A stretch of DNA of 64,000 nucleotides from Planctomycetota bacterium (GTDB taxonomy: Bacteria > Planctomycetota > Phycisphaerae > Phycisphaerales > SM1A02), in the NCBI GenBank assembly GCA_016873255.1, contig VGXR01000006.1, positions 1 to 64,000 on the forward strand, read 5' to 3'. The notes under the pieces are model-generated. The model was not told the origin of the DNA. It did not search any database and was given only the letters and a program-made list of their open reading frames with translations. The position numbers were made by a program, and so were the translations under genes. Below are positions 1 through 7,240 of the stretch, one piece after another; positions within the stretch are counted from its first letter, which is position 1, and every line of letters starts with the position of its first letter.

Positions 1-550
1 GCCAGCCGACGGTGTCGGCGGTGGCCAGCACCCCCGCCCCGAGGACGACGAACGCGATGCGGTACCCCGTGACGAACGAGCTCGCGCCCGCGCCGAGCTC
101 CTCCTCGCGCAGCGACTCCGTGCGGAGGGCATCGGCCACCGTGTCCTGCGTGGCCGAGAGGAACGCCACGAAGGCAAGCAGCCCGGTGAACGCCACCGGG
201 CGCTCCGGCCCCACGAAGCACATCGCCACCAGCCCCCCAAGCACCGCCATCTGAGTGATGAGCAGCCATCCGCGCCGCAGCCCCAGCCGCCCGACGACCG
301 GCACGTGCAGCGCATCGACCGCCGGCGCCCACAGGAACTTCAGCGCGTACGGGAACGTCCAGAACCCGAGCGCGCCGATCGCGGCCACGTCCCACCCGTC
401 CGCCGTGGCCCACGCCGAGGCGATGTCAGTCACCATCACGTTGGGAAGGCCGCCCGCGAACCCCAGCGCCAGCAGGCACAGCATGGTGCGGTTGCCGTAG
501 AGCGCCAGCAGCCCGGGCCGCGAGGCGGCATGAGGGTCGTCCGTGACCAT
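1..550 (-). CDS. MFS transporter, AmpG-like (3' end outside window)
   Basis: The first 183 residues of an inner-membrane permease are present; the rest lies left of the window. It starts at the ATG at 550 with MVTDDPHAASRPG, followed by a hydrophobic segment containing LGFAGGLPN, then a loop with LKFLWAPAVD and GRRRGW-like LRRGWLLITQ, and further on SATQDTVADALR. This order (GLP, LKFLWAP, RRGWLL, SATQD) is characteristic of the AmpG/PAT branch of the major facilitator superfamily, which imports muropeptides or related solutes. The exact substrate cannot be fixed from half a protein. No convincing ribosome binding site precedes the ATG. It lies downstream of the PEP-CTERM gene on the same strand, separated by a strong hairpin, so it is probably a separate unit. 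Confidence 0.75.
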   Translation of the reverse strand, partial: MVTDDPHAASRPGLLALYGNRTMLCLLALGFAGGLPNVMVTDIASAWATADGWDVAAIGALGFWTFPYALKFLWAPAVDALHVPVVGRLGLRRGWLLITQMAVLGGLVAMCFVGPERPVAFTGLLAFVAFLSATQDTVADALRTESLREEELGAGASSFVTGYRIAFVVLGAGVLATADTVGW

Positions 551-580
551 GCGCGCAAGGTACGCCGCGCAAAATGCAGC

Positions 581-610
581 CTGGGCCCCGGCATGAATGC
601 CGGGGCCCAG
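581..610 (-). terminator. Intrinsic terminator-like hairpin after PEP-CTERM gene 1
   Basis: A perfect 14-bp inverted repeat (581-594 pairing with 597-610) with a minimal loop lies 47 bp past the stop of the 658-1362 gene. On the minus strand it is followed within about 10 nt by TTTT (571-574). Position and structure fit a rho-independent terminator for that gene. Confidence 0.7.
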
Positions 611-657
611 GCAAAGGATGTCAGCCGAAGGGCGTAAGCGTCGGTCCGTCAGCCCGC

Positions 658-1362
658 TCAGCGGCGGCGACGGGCACCGGCGATGCCGGCCACGCCGAGA
701 AGCGCGAGCGCGCCCGGGGCGGGAACCAGCGTGCCGTTGACGTTTACCATCATGCGGCTCGGCGACGCTCCGGGCGGGGTGCCGAAGGCGAAGAAGGCTT
801 GGAAGACGCCGCTCCCGGACAAGTTGAAAATGCCGAACCCGTTGATCGAGGCGCCGGTCGTCGGGGCGTTGACCACGCGCCAGCCGTTGTCGGTGCTCGC
901 GGCATTGGCGCCGGTGAACTCGACGCCGATCCACCAGCCGCCGAGCCCGGCGTTGGACGCGGTCTCGAGGTTCAGGGTGACGCCCGACACCGCGCCGGTG
1001 TTCACGAGCTGCGTCACCGACGCAGTGCCGCTGCCGAGCGACGCCGAGGAGTAGATCAGGTAGTTGGCGCCGCGGCCGAAGTTGGTGCCGTCGAAGGTCA
1101 TCTCAGCGGCGTAGATCTTGATGCCGACATCGCGCAGGGCTCCCGCAGTCGCAATGCGGCGGATGCCGACGATCGCGCTCTCGAGCGAGAGCTGCGTCTG
1201 GCCCGCGCCGACGGAGGTGAAGCAGTTCATGTAGGTGATGGCGCCGGCACCAGCGTTGAAACGGTTGCCGGTCTCGGTGCCGCCGCCGTACACGAGGGCA
1301 GCGTTCGAGGCGGAAGCGAGGGCGAGGGAAGCGACGGCCGAGGCGGAAAGGCGTGCCAGCAT
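658..1362 (-). CDS. PEP-CTERM-type exported protein 1
   Basis: A 234-aa secreted protein of unknown function. Residues 1-21 form a signal peptide (MLARLSASAVASLALASASNA). The middle is a Gly/Ala/Thr/Asn-rich, probably beta-sandwich region without a recognised domain. The C-terminus reads VPAPGALALLGVAGIAGARRRR in two parts: the sorting motif PAPGALALLG, a hydrophobic stretch, then four arginines. That is the tripartite PEP-CTERM signal processed by exosortase, with PAP in place of PEP. The protein is probably anchored or released at the cell surface. It appears monocistronic, with its own leader element (1368-1388) and terminator (581-610). Two other genes in this window (48782-49378, 59462-60262) share the same tail but not the body. 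Confidence 0.8.
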   Translation of the reverse strand: MLARLSASAVASLALASASNAALVYGGGTETGNRFNAGAGAITYMNCFTSVGAGQTQLSLESAIVGIRRIATAGALRDVGIKIYAAEMTFDGTNFGRGANYLIYSSASLGSGTASVTQLVNTGAVSGVTLNLETASNAGLGGWWIGVEFTGANAASTDNGWRVVNAPTTGASINGFGIFNLSGSGVFQAFFAFGTPPGASPSRMMVNVNGTLVPAPGALALLGVAGIAGARRRR

Positions 1363-1367
1363 GTCTG

Positions 1368-1388
1368 GGGAACTCCGGGTCGAAAGGG
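1368..1388 (-). promoter_or_regulatory. Conserved leader element of PEP-CTERM genes (copy 1)
   Basis: Read on the minus strand, CCCTTTC (1382-1388) is followed after five bases by GGAGTTCCC (1368-1376), with the ATG five bases later. GGAG is the likely ribosome binding site. The same two blocks with nearly the same spacing precede the PEP-CTERM gene at 49378, and a weaker version precedes the one at 60262. Confidence 0.5.
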
Positions 1389-1554
1389 ATCAAGTCCGGC
1401 CAAGGCGCCACGAGGCGCATCGCGCAGACTTCATGAACATTCCCTTTTTCCGGGTCCCGCCAAAGCGGACGCAGTTCCTACAAGGTGCCACCGACCCGCA
1501 GGCGGGCAAGCGAATCCCGGAGCAAATGTGAGGGAACGTGGCGAAAGGAGCCCG

Positions 1555-2508
1555 TTATCGGGACGCAGCGAGCGCCAATCCCAGCCCCGCCGCCATCGAA
1601 GACCCCAGGTCCGCCGGGCTTTCCGCCACCACCAGCCCGCATGACCGCAGCGCGTCCATCTTGGACTGCGCCGTGTCGTCGGCGCCGCCGATGATGGCAC
1701 CCGCATGGCCCATGCGACGCCCCGGGGGCGCCGTCCGGCCGGCGATGAAGGCCACCACGGGCTTGTGGCGCATGTTGGCCTGGATCCAGCGGCCGGCCTC
1801 CACCTCGTCGGTGCCGCCGATCTCGCCGATCATGATCACGCCCTCGGTGTCCTGGTCGGCCGCGAACATCTCCAGCACGTCGATGAAGTTCATGCCCTTC
1901 ACCGGGTCGCCGCCGATGCCGACGCACGTGGACTGGCCGATCCCGAGTTCCGACGTCTGCCACACGGCCTCGTAGGTGAGCGTGCCCGAGCGGCTGACGA
2001 TCCCCACGGCATTGCGCGTGGAGGCATCAAGCCGGTGGGTGTGGATGTAGCCCGGCATGATGCCGATCTTGCAGCCGCCCTCGTAGCGGCCGGGCGTTGC
2101 GGTCTTGCGCCCTGGCGTGATGACGCCCGGGCAGTTCGGGCCCACGAGCGTGCTGTCCGGATACCCCGCAAGACGCGCACGCACGCGCACCATGTCCTGC
2201 ACCGGGATGCCCTCGGTAATGGCCACGATGGTGCGGATGCCGGCATCCGCCGCCTCGAGGATGGCGTCCGCCGCGAACGGCGGCGGGACGAAGATCATGC
2301 TTGCGGTGGCACCGGTCGAGCGCACCGCCTGGCTCACAGTGTCGAAGATCGGCAGGCCGTTGGCGTCCTTCCGGCCGCCCTTGCCCGGCGTGGTGCCGCC
2401 CACCATGCGGGTGCCGTAATCGAGGCAACCCTTCGTATGGAAGGCGCCCGAGCTGCCGGTGATGCCCTGGCAGATGACCGTGGTGTTGCCGTCGATGAGG
2501 ATCGCCAT
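1555..2508 (-). CDS. sucD: Succinate-CoA ligase, alpha subunit
   Basis: Alpha subunit of succinyl-CoA synthetase (TCA cycle), which couples succinyl-CoA cleavage to nucleotide triphosphate formation. The 317-aa protein begins [18 protein letters not shown] (CoA-binding Rossmann domain). It carries [10 protein letters not shown] at about 124-133 and the phospho-histidine loop GHAGAIIGG, with the catalytic His at 268. The longer in-frame extension upstream of 2508 is rejected because it is antisense to cysE and MAILID is the conserved family start. It is about 25 residues longer than typical, mainly an insertion near 152-166 ([15 protein letters not shown]). The beta subunit gene sucC is not adjacent and not in this window. 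Divergent from cysE, 41 bp between start codons. Confidence 0.95.
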   Translation of the reverse strand: MAILIDGNTTVICQGITGSSGAFHTKGCLDYGTRMVGGTTPGKGGRKDANGLPIFDTVSQAVRSTGATASMIFVPPPFAADAILEAADAGIRTIVAITEGIPVQDMVRVRARLAGYPDSTLVGPNCPGVITPGRKTATPGRYEGGCKIGIMPGYIHTHRLDASTRNAVGIVSRSGTLTYEAVWQTSELGIGQSTCVGIGGDPVKGMNFIDVLEMFAADQDTEGVIMIGEIGGTDEVEAGRWIQANMRHKPVVAFIAGRTAPPGRRMGHAGAIIGGADDTAQSKMDALRSCGLVVAESPADLGSSMAAGLGLALAASR

Positions 2509-2549
2509 GGGGGCGGGAAGAATAGTCGAACACGCTAAGATCGGGCCCG

Positions 2550-3449
2550 ATGGAAGCTCATGCCGCCAACCCGTCGCTTCGCGCGGTCGCGCGCTCGATC
2601 GCCGAGCTGCCGCAGTTGGCCCGGTTCGGCGGCAGCGCCTCGCTGGACCATGCGTTGGCGGGCCGCCTGCTGGCGGCGTTCCGCGAGATCGCCTTTCCCG
2701 GGTTCCATGCCCTGCCCCACGGCGGCACCCATGAGACACCGGAGGCCTTCGTCGCCGAGCGGGTTCCCGCGCTGCGTGCGCTGCTCGCGGGGTGCATCGC
2801 CGCATCGGCCCGGAGCGAAGGACGCCCAGTCGACGAACGCGCTGCGCTCGACGCGGCCGACGCGCTGCTCGCGCGGATCCCGCAGGTGCGCGCGATGCTC
2901 TCGGAGGACGTCGACGCCGCCTACCGCGGCGACCCCGCGGCACGCAGCGTGGCGGAGGTCATCCTCTGCTACCCCGGCATCGCGGCCATGGTGGCGCACC
3001 GGTTCGCGCACGAACTCTGGAACGCGGGCGCCACGGTGCTGGCCCGGATGATGTCGGAGATCGCGCATTCGGCAACGGGCATCGACATCCACCCGGGCGC
3101 CTCGATCGGCCACGGCGTGTTCATCGACCACGGCACCGGCGTGGTGATCGGCGAGACGTGCGTCATCGGCGCCGGATGCCGGATCTACCAGGGCGTGACG
3201 CTCGGCGCCAAGAAGTTCGAGCGCGCGGCCGACGGATCGCTCCGCAAGGGTTCGAAGCGCCACCCGACGCTCGGTGAGCGCGTGACCATCTACGCAGGCG
3301 CCACCATCCTCGGCGGCGATACGGTGATCGGCGACGATTGCGTCGTGGCGGGCGGCGTGTTCGTCACGCAGAGCGTGCCGCCCGGCCACCTGGTGGCCAA
3401 TCCCAAGGCGCAGGTCCGTGTTCTCCCGCACGGGGGCGATCCGTCATGA
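2550..3449 (+). CDS. cysE: Serine O-acetyltransferase
   Basis: Transfers acetyl from acetyl-CoA to L-serine, giving O-acetylserine for cysteine synthesis in the cytosol. 299 aa. The N-terminal helical domain (about 1-150) includes [16 protein letters not shown]. It leads into a left-handed beta-helix of hexapeptide repeats (about 165-290) with [21 protein letters not shown] (read in two parts), GAKKF and [15 protein letters not shown]. His residues in DIHPGA and IDHGTG match the catalytic and substrate positions of the family. It overlaps the next gene by an ATGA, indicating translational coupling to the SGNH hydrolase. Confidence 0.93.
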   Translation: MEAHAANPSLRAVARSIAELPQLARFGGSASLDHALAGRLLAAFREIAFPGFHALPHGGTHETPEAFVAERVPALRALLAGCIAASARSEGRPVDERAALDAADALLARIPQVRAMLSEDVDAAYRGDPAARSVAEVILCYPGIAAMVAHRFAHELWNAGATVLARMMSEIAHSATGIDIHPGASIGHGVFIDHGTGVVIGETCVIGAGCRIYQGVTLGAKKFERAADGSLRKGSKRHPTLGERVTIYAGATILGGDTVIGDDCVVAGGVFVTQSVPPGHLVANPKAQVRVLPHGGDPS

Positions 3450-4426
3450 GCGCACGGCTCGGGATGCGCGGCCTGTCGGGGCTGGCGCTCGCGATCGCGG
3501 CGGCGGTCACGCTTGCCGTGGTGCCGGTGGCGATGCCGTCGCCGGTGCGCGACGCGCTCCCGGGACTGGACGCGCCGACGCTCTACGCGCGCGTGCACGT
3601 GATCGGCGCGAGCGCAAGCGCGGGCTTCGGCGTGCGGCCGCCGGTGGAACGCGGCACGCCGGGACGGCTCTCGGGCCTCACGCTCGCGCAGGTGGCCGAG
3701 TGCGCCGGCAACGGCAGCTGCCGCGTCACCGGCGACGCGACGGCGCTCTTCTCCGCAAGCCCGCTGTCTACGGGCACCGAGCAGGTGGAGGGGCTCCTCG
3801 CCATGGACCCGCGCCCCACCGTGGTGTTCGCCGACGACTTCCTCTTCTGGTTCACGTACGGCGCCCTCGCCGTCGACGGCAACCGCACGCCGATCACCGA
3901 CGAGTCGCAGCGGCTGCAGATGCTGGAGTCCGGGCTTGCGCTCCTCGACCGCGTGGTGGAGGTGAAGCTGCCGCTGGTGGTCGGCGACATACCCGACATG
4001 TCGGTGGCAGTCGGCGGGATGCTCAGCCGCATGCAGATGCCGAAGCCGGACACGCTGGCGCGGGCCAACGAACGGATCCGCGCATGGGCCGCCGGGAAGC
4101 CCCGCGTGGCGGTGCTGCCCCTGGCACGGCTCGTCGAGGAGCTGCGGTCCGGCAAGCCCTTCGATGCCGGCCGACGCAGCTGGAGCGAGGCCACCGACGG
4201 CCCGCTCATCCAGCGCGACCAGCTGCATGCCACGTTCGCGGGCACCGTGGCGCTGCTCGCCCGCACCGAGCAATCGGCGAACGAGCGGTTCCTGGGAATC
4301 AGGCAGCCGAACGCGCCCGGAGCACCCGCGGTGTTCGAGCACGACCCCGCCACGGTCGGCGCACGCGTGCGCGAGTCGCTCCGTGCCGCAAGCGAAGCGC
4401 TCAGGCCCGCTCAGCCCGCGCCCTGA
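3446..4426 (+). CDS. SGNH/GDSL-like hydrolase domain protein, exported
   Basis: 326 aa, starting at the ATG that overlaps the cysE stop (ATGA, 3446-3449). An N-terminal hydrophobic segment (about 8-30, LSGLALAIAAAVTLAVVPVAM) looks like a signal peptide or anchor. VIGASASAGFGV fits SGNH block I with the nucleophile serine in GAS. Near the C-terminus DQLHATFAG fits block V (DxxH). An ester or acetyl substrate is likely but unidentified. The 3' end overlaps the stop of the opposing gene at 4411 by 16 bp. The SGNH assignment rests on two of the usual four blocks. Confidence 0.65.
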   Translation: MSARLGMRGLSGLALAIAAAVTLAVVPVAMPSPVRDALPGLDAPTLYARVHVIGASASAGFGVRPPVERGTPGRLSGLTLAQVAECAGNGSCRVTGDATALFSASPLSTGTEQVEGLLAMDPRPTVVFADDFLFWFTYGALAVDGNRTPITDESQRLQMLESGLALLDRVVEVKLPLVVGDIPDMSVAVGGMLSRMQMPKPDTLARANERIRAWAAGKPRVAVLPLARLVEELRSGKPFDAGRRSWSEATDGPLIQRDQLHATFAGTVALLARTEQSANERFLGIRQPNAPGAPAVFEHDPATVGARVRESLRAASEALRPAQPAP

Positions 4427-6435
4427 AGCTGCGCCAGCGTGCGCTTGGTGTCCGGGTCCCTCGCGCGCGCGATCAGGTCGTTGAGCCACGTGTCCGCCGC
4501 GACCGCGCCGTCCACGGCGCGCACCGCCTTCACGAGCGCCTTGGCATCCATGTCGAGCCGCGGCTCGCGCACCGCGGCCTTCAGCACGGCCACCGCGGCT
4601 CGGTCGCGGAGCGCCGGCAGGTCCACCGCCCAGAGCTGCCAGAGCATGTCGCGCTCCTCGTCGGTGGGCGCCTTGGCAAGCACCCACGCATCCATGAAGT
4701 CGGCGCGCGTGCCCGCACGGAAGAGCGCCCCGAGGGCCAGCCCCGCGACCGCATCGCCCGCGCCCTTGGCGCGCGCAAGCTTCCAGAGCTGCACGGCGAG
4801 CGCATCGTCACCGACCATCACGAGGTCGCGCATCGCCAGCGCGTACTCGCCCGCAGCGGCTTCGGCCGACGCGGACTTCGAGCGCTCCAGCGCCGCGCGT
4901 GCCGCGGCCCGCACGTCAACCTCGCCGTCGCCGACCGCCGGCGGCGCATCGCGGCCGGGCATCGTGGCCATGACCTTGGGCGCCGGCACGGTCATCAGCG
5001 GATCGCCGATGGTGGCCACGCGCCAGGCCTGCGGGATGGGGTCGCCGGGCCACTGCCGGCCCGCGACGACGAACGGCGCCAGCGAAAGCAGCCGCTGCAC
5101 GAATGCCTCGGGCGGCACGAACGCGCTGAGGAAGGGCTCGTGCACCGAACCGACGTAGGCATACGCGCCGTGCGCGAGCCAGCGGCCGCCGATCGACCAC
5201 TCGGTGTCGGGCTGCTGCAGCGAGAAGCTGTGGACCATGCTGAGCGCCACCGGCGTGCGCAGCACCGGGATGTCGGTTGATGGAACGATCGACGAGGGCT
5301 CGAGCTCGAAGAAGTCCGCGTGGCCGCTCGAGTTGACGAACACGAGGTCCGCGAGCACTCCCTTGGCAAGCATGGACCGCCATCCGGCGACGGTGCCGTC
5401 CTGCCCTTCCCACGCGCGCGTGCGCCACCCGGCGTCCGCAAGCGCCGGCGCGGCCTTGGCGAACGAGTAGGCCGGGAACGCACCGGCGTTGCCCCGCTCC
5501 GCATAGCCGTTGAACATCCACGCCTCCCCGCGGCCGAGGAAGAGCGAGCACATCGCCATCGATGCCGCGCGCACGCGATCGCCGAACACCTGCGACGCGA
5601 ACGCGTAGCGCGACCCATCCGCGTTGCGGCAGAGCGCATCGGTGAGCGAGAGCGGGCCGTCGTCGCGGGGTAACTGCGGGTTGCGGCCGCCCGGCGGTGC
5701 GGGGAGGTTCACGCGGAGCGCCGCGCGGCGGCAGAGCGTGAGCGTCTCCAGGTCATCACCGAGCGCGTCCCAGCGCAGGCCGCTCGATGCGAACGCCTTG
5801 CGGACGTCGGCATCGAAGGTCGCGAAGCCCCCGGCGTCGAGCACGTCGTTTGCGCTGCCCCCGAGCGGCTGCTCGCCCCAGAGGAGCGGCTGCCCGCGCC
5901 CGGCGGCAAGCGCCACGGCCGCGGTCCACGAGGGATCCGCTGCGGACGCAACGACCATCCCCGCGGGCACCAGGCCCACGGCCCGAAACGCCGCGACCTG
6001 TCCCGCGACGGGGTCGCCGTTCCACGCGCGGCAGATGGCCGCGTCGCATGCGGCGCGCAGCGCAGCCGAATCGGCGGGGGGATTCCCGGCAGCGCGGCGG
6101 AGCACCTGCGCCGGCTTGAACGCTCGGATGAACCGCGGCGCGAACGCGGCGTCCTCGAAGAGGACGGGCCACCTCGCCTTGGTGGTCCACCTGGAGATCT
6201 CCGCGAGGTACGCGCCCTCGTCGGGCACCAGCACCACGCGATCGACGACGGGCAGCTTGGTCTCCACCGCGAGCGAACGCATGCCGAGCTTCGCGAACCA
6301 CGGCATGTCCTGCTGCTCGGGAGGCGGCGAGGGCGCGGGCGGCGGTGCGGGCGGCGGTGCGGGCGACGGTGCGGGCGGCGGTGCGGCCTGGGCAATCACG
6401 GACACCACGCATGCAACCACCGCTTGGAGCGTCAT
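4411..6435 (-). CDS. Secreted protein of unknown function with a Pro-rich linker
   Basis: 674 aa from the ATG at 6435. MTLQAVVACVVSVIAQA is a signal peptide, followed directly by a Pro/Ala/Ser repeat linker (about 18-40). I do not recognise the family. The middle has a segment LAVETKLPVVDRVVLVPDEGAYLAEI and a later stretch with VNSSGHADFFEL, WSIGGRWLAHGAYAYVGSV and ATIGDPLMTV. The pattern SGH... then GxxxEPF... then GDPLMT vaguely recalls caspase-like C25/gingipain-type domains, but I cannot assign catalytic residues with confidence. The last ~150 residues are helical and repeat-like (Ala/Leu/Arg/Asp). It is the last gene of a minus-strand run after the MIP channel (34 bp away). Confidence 0.6.
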   Translation of the reverse strand: MTLQAVVACVVSVIAQAAPPPAPSPAPPPAPPPAPSPPPEQQDMPWFAKLGMRSLAVETKLPVVDRVVLVPDEGAYLAEISRWTTKARWPVLFEDAAFAPRFIRAFKPAQVLRRAAGNPPADSAALRAACDAAICRAWNGDPVAGQVAAFRAVGLVPAGMVVASAADPSWTAAVALAAGRGQPLLWGEQPLGGSANDVLDAGGFATFDADVRKAFASSGLRWDALGDDLETLTLCRRAALRVNLPAPPGGRNPQLPRDDGPLSLTDALCRNADGSRYAFASQVFGDRVRAASMAMCSLFLGRGEAWMFNGYAERGNAGAFPAYSFAKAAPALADAGWRTRAWEGQDGTVAGWRSMLAKGVLADLVFVNSSGHADFFELEPSSIVPSTDIPVLRTPVALSMVHSFSLQQPDTEWSIGGRWLAHGAYAYVGSVHEPFLSAFVPPEAFVQRLLSLAPFVVAGRQWPGDPIPQAWRVATIGDPLMTVPAPKVMATMPGRDAPPAVGDGEVDVRAAARAALERSKSASAEAAAGEYALAMRDLVMVGDDALAVQLWKLARAKGAGDAVAGLALGALFRAGTRADFMDAWVLAKAPTDEERDMLWQLWAVDLPALRDRAAVAVLKAAVREPRLDMDAKALVKAVRAVDGAVAADTWLNDLIARARDPDTKRTLAQLQGAG

Positions 6436-6469
6436 GCGTCGAATGATAGGTCTGCGCAACCGCGCGGTG

Positions 6470-7240
6470 TCACGCCACGCACGCGCGCCATGCCCATGCC
6501 GCAAGCAGCGCGCCGAGCGCGGGTCCCGCCACCGCGATCCATGCGTCGGCCCACGTGCCAGGCTGCCGGTCGCCCGCGGGCACGACCGCATGCACGACGC
6601 GGCCCACGACGGCGCGCGCAGGGTTCAACGGCGCGCCGACCGCGCCCGCGCCGACCACGCACGCAAAGAGCAGGATGCCTGCGATGACGGCGGACTCGGC
6701 GAGGTGACCGAGCACGTACGGCGGCTGCGTGGCAAGGGGCATGCCGGCATCGGCGCCGGAATCGCCGCCCGGGCCGAGCGGTTCGCCCGCCAGGATGCGG
6801 AGCATGACGAACACGAGTGCGCCGGTGGTCACCACGGACGCAAGCAGGTTGGAGAGCGGTGCTCGCACGGCCGGCCGCTCCATCAGCACCTCGGCCCGGT
6901 CCTCGGGCGCGCTGCGCGTCCACTGCGGGACGAAGGCGACCAGCGCCACGCCCATGCCGACGGCGGTGCCGGCGCACTGCGCGGCGACGTGCCGCACTGC
7001 GTCGGTGCCGGACATGCGGTCGCAGGCCCAGAGCCCGAGCGTCACGGCCGGGTTCATGTGGGCGCCCGCCCTTCCCGCGGCGAAGAGGCCGCAGGCGAAT
7101 GCCGCGCCCCAGCCCGCCGCGACCGCGGATGCGGGCACCGCGGCACCCGCATGCCGCGCCAGGCGCGCGTTGCATGACACGGCAGTCCCCAGCAGCATGA
7201 ACACCGACGTTGCCACGAAGTCCGCCGCTGGAGCGCTCAT
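6470..7240 (-). CDS. MIP family channel (aquaporin/glycerol facilitator)
   Basis: 256 aa, inner-membrane channel for water or small neutral solutes. Six hydrophobic segments and both half-helix NPA motifs are visible: HMNPAVTLG (about residue 61) and PLNPARAVVGR (about 209). The Arg after the second NPA is the selectivity-filter arginine. The sequence between NPA boxes contains a longer Gly/Pro-rich loop (EPLGPGGDSGADAG). It starts at ATG 7240 and overlaps the stop of the 886-aa gene by four bases, so it is translated from the same message. Water versus glycerol specificity is not decided by what I can see. Confidence 0.88.
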   Translation of the reverse strand: MSAPAADFVATSVFMLLGTAVSCNARLARHAGAAVPASAVAAGWGAAFACGLFAAGRAGAHMNPAVTLGLWACDRMSGTDAVRHVAAQCAGTAVGMGVALVAFVPQWTRSAPEDRAEVLMERPAVRAPLSNLLASVVTTGALVFVMLRILAGEPLGPGGDSGADAGMPLATQPPYVLGHLAESAVIAGILLFACVVGAGAVGAPLNPARAVVGRVVHAVVPAGDRQPGTWADAWIAVAGPALGALLAAWAWRACVA

